Positions 8,413 to 16,804 of a stretch of 64,000 bases of DNA are shown one piece after another. Made by a program: the position numbers and the translations under genes. The notes under the pieces are model-generated. The model was not told the DNA's origin. It ran no database searches and saw nothing but the letters and a program-made list of their open reading frames with translations. Origin of the DNA: Roseiarcus sp963809245 (GTDB lineage Bacteria; Pseudomonadota; Alphaproteobacteria; Rhizobiales; Beijerinckiaceae). The stretch lies in the NCBI GenBank assembly GCA_963809245.1, contig CAWEIU010000011.1, positions 124,001 through 188,000 on the forward strand, given 5' to 3'. Position 1 is the stretch's first letter, and each line of letters starts with the position of its first letter.

Positions 8413-9656
8413 AGCCCCAACCCCCGCAGCAGGCGCGGGGCTCTTCCGCCAGCCCCAGCCGCCTCGGCCATAAAGAAAGACTTCAGCGGCGGCAGTCGAT
8501 CGACCGCGCGCAGCCCGACGTCGCGCGCGAAACGCAACGGCGCGAAATTGTTGGAGAACAGCCGATTGAGCGCGTCCATGCCGAGGCTCGACGAGACGAC
8601 GTCGAACCGCCGGGCGCGCTGATAGGCTTCGAGCGTCGTGCGATCGCCAGGATCGAGCCCCAGGCGCATACGCTCCACAACCGCTTCCGCCAAAGCGGCG
8701 ACGTCGCGCAGGCCGAGGTTGAGCCCCTGCCCGGCCAAGGGATGAACGGTATGCGCCGCATCGCCGACCAGCGCTAACCGCTCGCCGACAAAGCTGCGCG
8801 CAAAGCGAAAGCTCAGCGGAAACGCCTCCGCCCGCGACGCCAGGGAAATCGCGCCGAGCCGCGGCGAGAAACGCCTTTCGAGCTCGCGCAGCAAATCGTC
8901 GGCGTCGAGCGCGAGCAAGGTCTTGGCGTCGTCGTGGCGCTCGTTCCAGACGATGCTCGATTGGCGTCCCGGCAAGGGAAGAATAGCGAATGGGCCGGCG
9001 GGCAGAAAATATTGTTCGGCCCACCCCGCATGGTCGCGCTCGTGCGCGACGGTCGCAACGATGCCGGACTGGCCCGTGTCCCATCCGGCGGTCTCGATGT
9101 CGGCGAGCGAGCGCATCCTCGAGCGCCCACCGTCCGCCGCGACGACGAGCCGGGCGCGCAAAGCGCCGCCGCTCGCCAGCCCGATATCAGCGACGCTGCG
9201 GCCCGGTGCGAAGCCGGCGACCGCATCCGCGATCGTCTCGACCCCGAGCGCGGCGGCGGCCTTGGCGAGCGCCGCGACGACGTCGTCGTTGAACGCCATA
9301 TGGGCCAGCGGTTCGCCCTCGCGCGCCTCAAAACTCAGATGCTCGAGCCGCAGCGCATCGCCGACCGCGCCGTCGGCGATCGTCATGCGGAGGATCGGCT
9401 GCGCCACCGGCTCCAACGCCTCCCAGGCGCCAACCCGCTCGAGCAGGCGGCGCGGACCTTCCGCCAGCGCCACCGCACGCAATCGCCCGTCGCCGCGGCC
9501 TGGACGCGGATCGACCACGGCAACGGACGCGCCGCGCCCCATCGCCTGTTTGAGCGCGGCGGCGAGCGACAGCCCGGCGGGGCCGGCGCCGACCACGAGA
9601 ATATCGAAAACGCGCACGTTCGAGCCGGCAGGACGGGACAAAGACCTTGAATTCAT
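8409..9656 (-). CDS. UbiH/Coq6-family FAD-dependent hydroxylase
   Basis: A 415-residue flavoprotein monooxygenase with the dinucleotide motif GAGPAG at residues 23-28, a DG-type motif VVAADGGRSRMR in the middle and the signature LVGDAAHTVHPLAGQGLNLGLRD near residue 290, which is diagnostic for ubiquinone-pathway hydroxylases (UbiH, UbiF, VisC, Coq6). It would hydroxylate a ring position of a ubiquinone precursor at the membrane using NAD(P)H and O2. Which ring position is not readable. Its stop overlaps the start of the trans-sulfuration gene by four bases, so both are in one operon. Confidence 0.9.
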   Translation of the reverse strand: MNSRSLSRPAGSNVRVFDILVVGAGPAGLSLAAALKQAMGRGASVAVVDPRPGRGDGRLRAVALAEGPRRLLERVGAWEALEPVAQPILRMTIADGAVGDALRLEHLSFEAREGEPLAHMAFNDDVVAALAKAAAALGVETIADAVAGFAPGRSVADIGLASGGALRARLVVAADGGRSRMRSLADIETAGWDTGQSGIVATVAHERDHAGWAEQYFLPAGPFAILPLPGRQSSIVWNERHDDAKTLLALDADDLLRELERRFSPRLGAISLASRAEAFPLSFRFARSFVGERLALVGDAAHTVHPLAGQGLNLGLRDVAALAEAVVERMRLGLDPGDRTTLEAYQRARRFDVVSSSLGMDALNRLFSNNFAPLRFARDVGLRAVDRLPPLKSFFMAEAAGAGGRAPRLLRGLGL

Positions 9657-10252
9657 GCCGGCATTGTCGGGCGCCGAGCGCCGCCGCGCAAGGATGCCGC
9701 GTTTCGCTCAGCCTGTCATGCACGCTCAAACCTGGAGGGCGTGTCCCGATGGCCTTCCGGTCTTATGGCCGACAAAGCGCGTCGCCTGATAGTCGTTCCC
9801 GTCGAAGGTTTGCGTCGCGGCCACGCGCTGCTCTTCCATGAAACAGATACCGCGGACTGCTAAAGCGTGTAGCCGCTGCTCTTCTTGCGTGGCGACTTCA
9901 ACGCGAGTATGTCTCAGTACATCTACGTTAATTTAAGTCCCAGAATTGATATTTGAGTCCTGAAGTCATTTTGCGCGTTCAAAAAACTCATAAGGCGCCG
10001 CAAACTTCGCTTAGAAGTTATCACGGTTCAATTTGCGTCAAGGGCGTGTGAATGTGACTCTTCCGTTGCGCCAAGCGGCAAATCGAGGGGACAAGCCCGG
10101 CCACAACCTGTCTCATCGCGGCGTTTGACCATCAATTCGTCAAAAGTCTGATTTCCGATGTCTTGGGGAAGCGAATCGCTTGCGGCAAGCCGCCGCATCC
10201 CAGGGGAGATCTTCATCGTGGCGCAATGCGCGAGAGCAACGGGGTGAGAACG
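9657..10252. other. Long intergenic region, nothing recognisable
   Basis: Roughly 600 bases between two divergent genes. The middle (about 9900-10025) is clearly AT-richer than the surroundings, as expected for promoters of the divergent UbiH-type and APH-ATPase genes, but I could not place convincing -35/-10 pairs. Short open frames (for example 10028-10264 on the minus strand) show no coding signature. Confidence 0.5.
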
Positions 10253-11827
10253 ATGGTCGAACACGCCTCCCCGTCAGCGGGGCCGCCCGTCCATGCCGAC
10301 GAAGACGGCCAGGCGGAGATTTTCGCTTTCCTGGCCGATCCTAGCGCTTATGGCGTCCCCGGCCCCGTCAAGCGGATCGACACCCAAAACGCCGTGGTGT
10401 TCCTCGCCGGGGACGACGTCTACAAGGTCCGGCGCGCGGTCCGGCTGCCCTTCCTCGACTTCTCGACCCTGGAGAAGCGCCGCGCGGCATGCGAGGCGGA
10501 GATCGCGGTCAATCGCGACAACGCGCCACAGATCTATCTCGACGTCGCGCCGATCACCCGCGGGGACGACGCGCTCGCCATCGGCGGCGCGGGCGTGGTG
10601 GTGGAATGGGCGACCCACATGCGGCGCTTCGACGAGAATGCGACGCTCGACAAGATCGCGGAACGGGGCGAACTGACCCCCGACATCGTGCGCAAGCTCG
10701 CGCGCGCCGTACGCCTGTCGCACGAGCGGGCGCCGAGCCGCGACGGCGAGCGGGCGACCCAGGCGCTGGCGACCTATCTCGACCAGAACGACGCAGTCTT
10801 CACCGCGCGCAGCGACCTCTTCGCCGCGGACGCCGCCGAACGCCTGAGTCACAAGTCGCACGCCGCGCTCGATGAGCTGCGCCCGCTCCTGCTCGTGCGC
10901 GGCGAACACGGCTACGTGCGCCGATGTCACGGCGACTTGCATTTGCGTAACATCGCGCTGATCGAAACGGAGCCGGTTCTGTTCGACGCGATCGAATTCG
11001 ATCCCGACATTGCAACCGGCGACATGCTCTACGATCTCGCCTTCGGCCTGATGGATCTCTGGGAGCGCGACCTGCACCCGGCCGCCAATCTCCTTCTCTC
11101 GAGCTATCTGACGCTGAGCGACGAAGCGCAGTTCGCCGGGTTGGCGGCGATGCCGCTCTTCATGAGCCTCCGCGCGGCGATCCGCGCCAAGGTCGAAGCG
11201 GCGAACATCGAGCATCTGAACGGCGCCGAGCAGTCGCGCGAGCGCGAGGCCGCGCAGCGCTATTTCCTCTTCGCCGAGCGCTTTCTCGAGCCGTCGCCGC
11301 CGCGCCTGATCGCCGTCGGCGGCCTCTCGGGAACCGGCAAGAGTACGCTCGCCGCCGCGCTCGCGCCCGAGATCGGCCGCGCGCCGGGCGCCGTCCTGTT
11401 GCGCAGCGACGTCGAGCGCAAGCATCTCTTCGCGGTCGAAGAGACGATGCGGCTTCCCGACGAAGCCTACGGCGAATGGGCCTCGCGCGAGACCTACGCC
11501 CGCCTTGCGCGCAAGGCGGCGCTCGCGTTGCAGTCCGGCCAGAGCGTCGTGATCGACGCCGTCCACGCGCAGCCGCGCGAGCGCGAAGCGGCGGCCCACC
11601 TCGCGGCGGAACTCGGCGTCCGCTTCGCCGGTCTCTGGCTGGAAGCGCCGCTCGCTCTGCGCCTCAAGCGGGTGCGCATGAGAGCGGCCGACGCTTCGGA
11701 CGCCAACGCGCGAATCGTCGCCACGCAGACAGCCGCGCCGCTCGACGAGGAAGGCTGGAGCGCCCTCGACGCCACCGGCGATCTCACTGCAGTGATCGAG
11801 AAGGCGCGCGGACGATTGCAGCCATAG
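10253..11827 (+). CDS. Aminoglycoside-phosphotransferase-like domain fused to a P-loop kinase domain
   Basis: A 524-residue two-domain protein. The N-terminal half is an APH/choline-kinase fold with YKVRRAVRLPFLDFSTLEKR as nucleotide loop and the catalytic RCHGDLHLRN (His226, Asp228) followed by FDAIEFDPDIATGDMLYD, the metal-binding segment. The C-terminal half has a Walker A motif GGLSGTGKST at about residue 356 and belongs to the AAA_33-type small-molecule kinases. This APH-AAA arrangement is a common conserved protein of proteobacteria with unproven substrate; it does not indicate drug resistance. ATG at 10253 chosen (GGGGTGAGA upstream); earlier in-frame starts exist at 10163 and 10226. 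Confidence 0.85.
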   Translation: MVEHASPSAGPPVHADEDGQAEIFAFLADPSAYGVPGPVKRIDTQNAVVFLAGDDVYKVRRAVRLPFLDFSTLEKRRAACEAEIAVNRDNAPQIYLDVAPITRGDDALAIGGAGVVVEWATHMRRFDENATLDKIAERGELTPDIVRKLARAVRLSHERAPSRDGERATQALATYLDQNDAVFTARSDLFAADAAERLSHKSHAALDELRPLLLVRGEHGYVRRCHGDLHLRNIALIETEPVLFDAIEFDPDIATGDMLYDLAFGLMDLWERDLHPAANLLLSSYLTLSDEAQFAGLAAMPLFMSLRAAIRAKVEAANIEHLNGAEQSREREAAQRYFLFAERFLEPSPPRLIAVGGLSGTGKSTLAAALAPEIGRAPGAVLLRSDVERKHLFAVEETMRLPDEAYGEWASRETYARLARKAALALQSGQSVVIDAVHAQPREREAAAHLAAELGVRFAGLWLEAPLALRLKRVRMRAADASDANARIVATQTAAPLDEEGWSALDATGDLTAVIEKARGRLQP

Positions 11828-12050
11828 CGTTCACGCGGGTCAGCAAGCCTATGTACAGCTCGCCGCGTTCGCGCCTGCGACTATTGGTCGCTCGCCCGCT
11901 TGAAGAGTGCTCGATGCGGCGAACATTCGCAAGTCTCGCGTCGCTCTTTGCCCTGAACCGACAACGGGGGTTTGTTGGCGAGACGGGCCGTTTCTGCTAT
12001 ACGCTCGCGCAACACATAAGCGCTCTCGCGGCGCCGACTGGAGTGACTGA

Positions 12051-12692
12051 ATGGCCTATTGTGACTACGCCGCGCTGGAGCGCACGCCCCTCGAGCGCGA
12101 TCCGTTCAATTACATCGTCGTTCCCGATTTCCTCAACAGCGACCTTTTTCCCTCGCTTCTCGCCGATTACCCCAAGGTCCCCGGCCCGGGCTCGCATCCT
12201 CCGGCGGAACTCTCCATTCGCGGACATTTCCGCAAGTTGATCGACGAATTGCAGGGCCCCGAATTCCAGGCGGCGATCGAGCGCAAGTTCGAGATCGACC
12301 TCACCGGCCGCCCGACGATGTATACCGTGCGCGGCTACGTGCGCGAGAAGGACGGCTCGATCCACACCGATTCGACCACCAAGATCATCACCGTCCTGCT
12401 TTACATGAACGAGCGCTGGCAGGAAGACGCTGGGCGGCTGCGGCTGCTGCGCGGTCCCGACAATCTCGACGACTATGTGGCCGAGGTGCCCCCTTATGGC
12501 GGCACTTTGCTGGCGTTTCGCCGCGCCGACAATTCCTGGCACGGCCACAAGCCGATCTCCGGCCAGCGGCGCGCCATCCAATTGAACTGGGTCACGTCGC
12601 AGGAAGTCGTCGACAGCGAGCAGCGGCGCCATCAGTTCTCGACAAGACTGAAAAAGTTCAAGAACATGTTCATCCCAAGCTCCGCGGCGTAG
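12051..12692 (+). CDS. 2OG-Fe(II) oxygenase family protein
   Basis: A 213-residue soluble protein with the double-stranded beta-helix signature: the HTD pair at residues 105-107 (IHTDSTTK), the distal histidine in NSWHGHKP (His164 or His166) and the 2-oxoglutarate-binding arginine in GQRRAIQLNW (Arg173/174). It should bind Fe(II) and 2-oxoglutarate and hydroxylate an unknown substrate. GGAGTGA precedes the ATG at 12051. It stands alone; neighbours give no hint about the substrate. Confidence 0.85.
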   Translation: MAYCDYAALERTPLERDPFNYIVVPDFLNSDLFPSLLADYPKVPGPGSHPPAELSIRGHFRKLIDELQGPEFQAAIERKFEIDLTGRPTMYTVRGYVREKDGSIHTDSTTKIITVLLYMNERWQEDAGRLRLLRGPDNLDDYVAEVPPYGGTLLAFRRADNSWHGHKPISGQRRAIQLNWVTSQEVVDSEQRRHQFSTRLKKFKNMFIPSSAA

Positions 12693-12788
12693 ACTCAACG
12701 AAGGGCCGCCGCGGCGACAATTGGGGAGGGGGCCTTTGGCGTCGCGCCAAGTCGCGACGGCCAAGGGGTAACGAGAAGGGGAGAGGCC

Positions 12789-13343
12789 ATGACGAACAAG
12801 ACACTGAGGATCGCCGCCGCGGCGATCCTGCTCGCTGGAGCATTCGGGCTGAGCGGCACCGGCGCGGCCAATGCGGAAAGCGTCATGAAACAGTGCGGCG
12901 CCGATTGGAAGGCGGCGAAGGCCGCCGGAACCACTAACGGCCAGACCTGGTCGGAATTTTTGAAAACGTGCCGGGCGCAGAAGGAAGCTGGCGCTGCCGG
13001 CTCCACCGCGCCGGCCGCCGCCCCTGCTGCGGCGCCTGCCGCCGCTGCGGCGCCTGCGCCCGCCGCGGCCGCAACGCCGGCGCCGATGGCCGCCACACCC
13101 CAAAAGCCGGCGCCCAAGAAGTCGACCGCGATGGCGACCGGCGCTGGCCAATTCGCCACCGAGGCCGAGGCGAAGGGGAAATGCCCGACTGACACCATCG
13201 TCTGGGTCAACACGAAGTCGCACAAGTACCACTACGCTGGCCATCGCAGCTACGGCGCGACCAAGCAGGGCGCCTACATGTGCGAGGCGGACGCCACCGC
13301 CGCGGGCGACGTCGCCGCCAAGGGCGAGAAGCCGAAGCCGTAA
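12789..13343 (+). CDS. Secreted protein with Ala/Pro linker, function unknown
   Basis: A 184-residue protein with a Sec signal peptide (cleavage near ANA-ES, residue ~29). The mature N terminus MKQCGADWKAAKAAG...TWSEFLKTCR carries a two-cysteine motif seen repeatedly in small secreted proteins of Methylobacterium-type bacteria. A ~55-residue Ala/Pro-rich linker follows, then a compact C-terminal domain CPTDTIVWVNTKSHKYHY...KQGAYMCEADA with two more cysteines. Four cysteines suggest disulfides in the periplasm or outside. The gene is preceded by AAGGGG-GAG and followed by a strong hairpin at 13358-13391. Confidence 0.8.
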   Translation: MTNKTLRIAAAAILLAGAFGLSGTGAANAESVMKQCGADWKAAKAAGTTNGQTWSEFLKTCRAQKEAGAAGSTAPAAAPAAAPAAAAAPAPAAAATPAPMAATPQKPAPKKSTAMATGAGQFATEAEAKGKCPTDTIVWVNTKSHKYHYAGHRSYGATKQGAYMCEADATAAGDVAAKGEKPKP

Positions 13344-13357
13344 TTCGCCGCCCAGTC

Positions 13358-13391
13358 CCTTCTCCCCGTCCGGCACTTTGCGGGGAGAAGG
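13358..13391. terminator. Hairpin after the secreted-protein gene (terminator or REP)
   Basis: Perfect 11-base stem CCTTCTCCCCG (13358-13368) / CGGGGAGAAGG (13381-13391) with a 12-base loop, 15 bases after the stop codon at 13343. No clean T-run follows, so it may be a REP-type palindrome that doubles as a 3' end. Confidence 0.55.
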
Positions 13392-13407
13392 TTGGAATTC
13401 CGTTGGA

Positions 13408-13506
13408 TCATCATCGCGAGGAGCGTGAGCTCCGAAGCAATCTATGATTGCGCTTGCATCGTCGGCGCCACGGGATTGCCTCGCTTCTCTCGCAAAGACG
13501 GGGACA
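13408..13506. repeat. Alphaproteobacterial palindromic repeat
   Basis: Left half ATCGCGAGGAGCGTGAGCTC continues to CCGAAGCAATC, and right half GGATTGCCTCGCTTCTCTCG to CAAAGACG (about 13473-13500). The halves are imperfect inverted copies of the dispersed element whose consensus reads roughly TTGCGAGGAGCGAAGC...GATTGCTTCGC in many Rhizobiales genomes. Noncoding. Confidence 0.6.
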
Positions 13507-13524
13507 GTTCCAACGCAAAAAGCG

Positions 13525-14895
13525 CTAGGCTGAGGGGTCTGGAGGTGAGCCGCGGTCGGGCAAATCCGCGCCTCGCCCCTCGCCCTCTCCGCGCAAGCGG
13601 GGAGAGGGAGAAGACGGTCCGAACCTGTAGCCGTTGGCTGCGCGCCCTTGCGTGATCAGCCGCGCGCCGCGCTGGCCGCTGGTGTAGATCCACAGCCAGT
13701 TCAGCGCGACGCTCAGCCGGTGGCGCAGGCCGATCAGAAAATAGATGTGCGCGACGCCCCAGGCCCACCAGGCGATCCGGCCGCGCAGCTTGATCCATCC
13801 GAAGTCGATGATGGCGGCCCGCTTGCCGATCGTCGCCAGGCTGCCGCTGTTCCGATAGCGAAACGCGCCAGGCGAAGGCCGGTCGGCGAGACGGGCGCGA
13901 ATGACCGCCGCGACATGCGCGCCTTGCTGCTTGGCCGCCGGCGCGATCCCAGGAACCGGCTTGCCGTCGGGATCGTTGACGCTGGCCGTGTCGCCGATGA
14001 CGAACACATTGGGATGGCCCGGCGCGCTGAGGTCGGGCTCGACGACGACGCGCCCTGCCCGGTCCTTCGGCGCGCCCAGCCATTCGGCCGCGGGAGACGC
14101 TTGCACGCCGGCCGCCCACAGGATGGTCTTGGCGGCGAGCTTGCGCGTGCCGAAAGTGACGCCGTCCGCGTTGCAGTCCGAGACTGCCTGCCCAAGCTCG
14201 ACCGTGACGCCCAGCCCCTGCAGCGCGCGGTGCGCGTAGTCCGCGAGGTCCTCGGTGAAGCCAGGAAGAACGCGCCTGCCCGCCTCGATGAGGACGACCT
14301 GCGCCTTGCGTGTGTCGATGTGGCGAAAATCCTCGGGCAGCGTTTGATGCGCGAGCTCGCCGATCGTTCCCGCGAGTTCGACGCCGGTCGGGCCGCCGCC
14401 GATGATGACGAAGGTCATCAGCGCCGCCTGTCGCTGAGGATCGGTTTCGCGCTCGGCGCGCTCGAAGGCCAACAGAATTCGGCGGCGGATCGTCGTGGCG
14501 TCCTCGAGCGTCTTGAGGCCGGGCGCGAACCGCTCCCATTGGTCATGGCCGAAATAGGCGTGCCGCGCCCCGGTCGCCAACACGAGCGTGTCGAATTCGA
14601 CGGCGCCGCCATCCTCCAGCAGAACCGTGCGCGCGGCGTAATCGACGCCGACGACCGTGCCGAGCAAGGTCGTAACGTCCTTGAATTTGTGCACGAGGTG
14701 GCGAATGGGCCATGCGATCTCGGACGTCGCGAGGGTGCTCGTCGCAACCTGATACAGCAGCGGCTGAAACAAATGGTGGTTGCGTTGGTCGATGATCGTA
14801 ACCCGGACCGGCGCGCCCGCCAGGCGCTTGACGAGTTCGAGCCCGCCGAAGCCGGCTCCGACGACTACGACATGATGCAAACGCGACGCTGGCAC
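13525..14895 (-). CDS. Type II NADH dehydrogenase-like FAD oxidoreductase
   Basis: A 456-residue two-dinucleotide-binding flavoprotein: FAD motif GAGFGG at residues 13-18, NADH motif GGGPTG at 166-171, then VFVIGDTASVNDPDG, KQQGAHVAAVIRARL and the NDH-2-type C-terminal WWAWGVAHIYFLIGLRHR membrane-anchoring segment. It passes electrons from NADH to quinone without proton pumping. GTG at 14895 is the best start (GAAGG upstream, start right before the FAD motif); the frame is open further upstream only because it overlaps the ABC ATPase gene. It starts 15 bases after aapP, so it is the last gene of the aap operon. The final ~30 residues (PSSPSPRLRGEGEGRG...) are encoded by a REP-like repeat. Confidence 0.85.
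   Translation of the reverse strand: MPASRLHHVVVVGAGFGGLELVKRLAGAPVRVTIIDQRNHHLFQPLLYQVATSTLATSEIAWPIRHLVHKFKDVTTLLGTVVGVDYAARTVLLEDGGAVEFDTLVLATGARHAYFGHDQWERFAPGLKTLEDATTIRRRILLAFERAERETDPQRQAALMTFVIIGGGPTGVELAGTIGELAHQTLPEDFRHIDTRKAQVVLIEAGRRVLPGFTEDLADYAHRALQGLGVTVELGQAVSDCNADGVTFGTRKLAAKTILWAAGVQASPAAEWLGAPKDRAGRVVVEPDLSAPGHPNVFVIGDTASVNDPDGKPVPGIAPAAKQQGAHVAAVIRARLADRPSPGAFRYRNSGSLATIGKRAAIIDFGWIKLRGRIAWWAWGVAHIYFLIGLRHRLSVALNWLWIYTSGQRGARLITQGRAANGYRFGPSSPSPRLRGEGEGRGADLPDRGSPPDPSA
13571..13613. repeat. REP-like hairpin inside the 3' end of the NADH dehydrogenase gene
   Basis: CCCTCTCCGC and GCGGGGAGAGGG form a stem with a two-base bulge around the GCAA loop. The element is intergenic-type sequence, yet the NADH dehydrogenase frame runs through it on the minus strand before stopping at 13525. 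Confidence 0.6.
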
Positions 14896-14909
14896 TTCAA
14901 CACCTTCCC

Positions 14910-15650
14910 TCAACGCAGGATCTGACTCAGGAACATTCTGGTTCGCTCGTGCCGGGGATGGTCGAAGAATTCCGCCGGCGCATTGATCTCGACGATCTCG
15001 CCTTGGTCCATGAACACGACGCGGTCGGCGATGTTGCGGGCGAAGCCCATCTCGTGGGTGACGACGATCATCGTCATACCGTCCTCCGCCAGCGAGGTCA
15101 TCGTATCGAGCACTTCCTTGACCATCTCCGGATCGAGCGCCGAGGTCGGCTCGTCGAACAGCATGATCTTCGGGTTCATGCACAAGGCGCGCGCGATCGC
15201 CACGCGTTGCTGCTGGCCGCCCGAGAGCTGCCCGGGATATTTATGGGCTTGCTCGGGAATTTTCACCCGCGTCAGCAGCTTCATCGCCAGCGCTTCCGCC
15301 TCGCGCTTCGGCGTCTTGCGCACCCAGATCGGCGCCAGCGTGCAGTTCTCCAGGATCGTGAGGTGCGGGAAGAGATTGAACTGCTGAAACACCATGCCGA
15401 CGTCGCGGCGCACGTCGTCGATCGCCCTGAGATCCGAGGTCAGTTCGACGCCATCCACCCGGATGACGCCGCGCTGGTGCTCCTCGAGCCTGTTCACGCA
15501 GCGAATGAGCGTCGATTTGCCCGAGCCCGAGGGACCGCACACGACGATCCGCTCGCCGCGCCCGACCGTGAGATTGACGTTTCGCAGCACATGGAACGAA
15601 CCGTACCATTTGTGCACGTCGGTGAATTCGATCGCCTTGCCCGCCGCCAT
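14910..15650 (-). CDS. aapP: Amino-acid ABC transporter ATPase AapP
   Basis: A 246-residue polar-amino-acid ABC ATPase: Walker A GPSGSGKST near residue 38, Q-loop FQQFNLFPHLT, signature LSGGQQQRVAIARAL, Walker B IMLFDEPTSALDPE and the His switch VVTHEM. With the two permeases upstream it drives uptake of L-amino acids at the inner membrane (general L-amino-acid system of rhizobia). Start ATG at 15650 with AGGGGTG upstream, ten bases after aapM. No binding-protein gene is adjacent; an AapJ-like gene is found at 42.8 kb. Confidence 0.93.
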   Translation of the reverse strand: MAAGKAIEFTDVHKWYGSFHVLRNVNLTVGRGERIVVCGPSGSGKSTLIRCVNRLEEHQRGVIRVDGVELTSDLRAIDDVRRDVGMVFQQFNLFPHLTILENCTLAPIWVRKTPKREAEALAMKLLTRVKIPEQAHKYPGQLSGGQQQRVAIARALCMNPKIMLFDEPTSALDPEMVKEVLDTMTSLAEDGMTMIVVTHEMGFARNIADRVVFMDQGEIVEINAPAEFFDHPRHERTRMFLSQILR

Positions 15651-15660
15651 CGCACCCCTT

Positions 15661-16803
15661 TCAGCGCCTGCGCCCGACGGCGAGGCGGCGCTCCATCGCC
15701 GAGGAATAGCGCGACATCCCATAGCAGAATACGAAATAGAACAAGCCGGCGAACACATAGCCGGTCTCGAGGATCGTCGGACCGCTCCACGCCGTATCCT
15801 TGAAGGCGTTGTCCATCGCCATCAGGAAGTCCGTCATGCCGACGATCGCGACCAACGTCGTATCTTTGAAGAGACCGATGACATTGTTGACGAGGCCCGG
15901 AATGACGCGCGTCAACGCCTGCGGCAGCACGATGAGCCGCATCATCTTCCAATAGCCGAAGCCGAGCGCCATCGCGCCCTCGTATTGGCCTCGGTCGAGC
16001 GTTTGCAGGCCGCCGCGCACCTCCTCGGCCATATAGGCGGCAGCGAACAGCACCGTGCCGACCAGCGGCGGCACGAACCGGTCCGGCTCCCAGCCCGCCG
16101 GCAGGAACAGCGGCAGCATGTTGTTGGCCATGTAGAGCACGGCGATGAACGGCACGCCGCGCACGAATTCGATGAAGACGACGCTCGCCGCCCTGACGAC
16201 GGGGAGGCTCGACCGGCGCCCCAGCGCCAGTAGGACGCCGAGCGGCAGCGAGAACACGATGCCGACCAGCGCCGTCAGCAGCGAAACGAAGACGCCGCCC
16301 CACAGCAGCGTGTCGACCACCGGCAATCCGAGGCTCTCGACGCCGCGCAGCAGCACGAAGCCGAGGACCGGGAAGCCGAGAAAAAACAGGGCCGCCGCGA
16401 GGCCCCGGCGCGGCGCGCCGGGCCACAGCAGCCAGGCGATCAGCGCCGCGCCGACGATCTCCACCACGTCGACCCGCCAGCGCTCGGCGACCGGATAGGA
16501 GCCATAGCGCAGATAGTCGAACTTCTGGGCGATGAAGGCCCAGCAGGCGCCGTCCTGATGGGCGCGGCAGAGTGCGCCGTCCGGCGCCGACCAGACGGCG
16601 CGCGTCGTCGCCCAGGCGAACAGTTGCGGCAGCGTCCAGGCGGCCAGCGCCAGCAACGCCAGCGTGACGGCGCTCGACAACGGCGAGGAAAAGAGATTGG
16701 CGCGCGCCCAGGCAATCGCGCCGCGCGACAGCAGCGGCGGCGGCAGCGCCGGCTCGGCGGCCACGCGGACGTAGGCCGGCGCGGCGGGTTGGGAAGCGCT
16801 CAT
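15661..16803 (-). CDS. aapM: Amino-acid ABC transporter permease AapM
   Basis: A 380-residue inner-membrane protein with an N-terminal soluble/periplasmic insertion between the first helices (residues ~55-120, containing DGACWAFIAQKFDYLRYG, characteristic of AapM) and a C-terminal His/Glu/Gln/Arg/opine permease core whose EAA loop reads EGAMALGFGYWKMMRLIVLPQ. It pairs with AapQ to form the membrane channel. Only one base separates its start from the stop of aapQ at 16805; aapP follows ten bases after its own stop. Confidence 0.92.
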   Translation of the reverse strand: MSASQPAAPAYVRVAAEPALPPPLLSRGAIAWARANLFSSPLSSAVTLALLALAAWTLPQLFAWATTRAVWSAPDGALCRAHQDGACWAFIAQKFDYLRYGSYPVAERWRVDVVEIVGAALIAWLLWPGAPRRGLAAALFFLGFPVLGFVLLRGVESLGLPVVDTLLWGGVFVSLLTALVGIVFSLPLGVLLALGRRSSLPVVRAASVVFIEFVRGVPFIAVLYMANNMLPLFLPAGWEPDRFVPPLVGTVLFAAAYMAEEVRGGLQTLDRGQYEGAMALGFGYWKMMRLIVLPQALTRVIPGLVNNVIGLFKDTTLVAIVGMTDFLMAMDNAFKDTAWSGPTILETGYVFAGLFYFVFCYGMSRYSSAMERRLAVGRRR

Positions 16804-16804
16804 G

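Noticed and set aside
10028..10264. 78-codon minus-strand frame upstream of the APH-ATPase gene
   Set aside because: No ribosome site, no domain and biased composition.
10922..10960. Aminoglycoside resistance gene
   Set aside because: The APH-like domain is part of a conserved fusion with a P-loop kinase and gives no evidence of drug modification.
10274..11599. 441-codon minus-strand open frame opposite the APH-ATPase gene
   Set aside because: No recognisable domain; the plus strand carries HGDLH and Walker motifs.
14896..15183. N-terminal extension of the NADH dehydrogenase
   Set aside because: The extension lies entirely within aapP in another frame; the GTG at 14895 has a ribosome site and sits just before the FAD motif.
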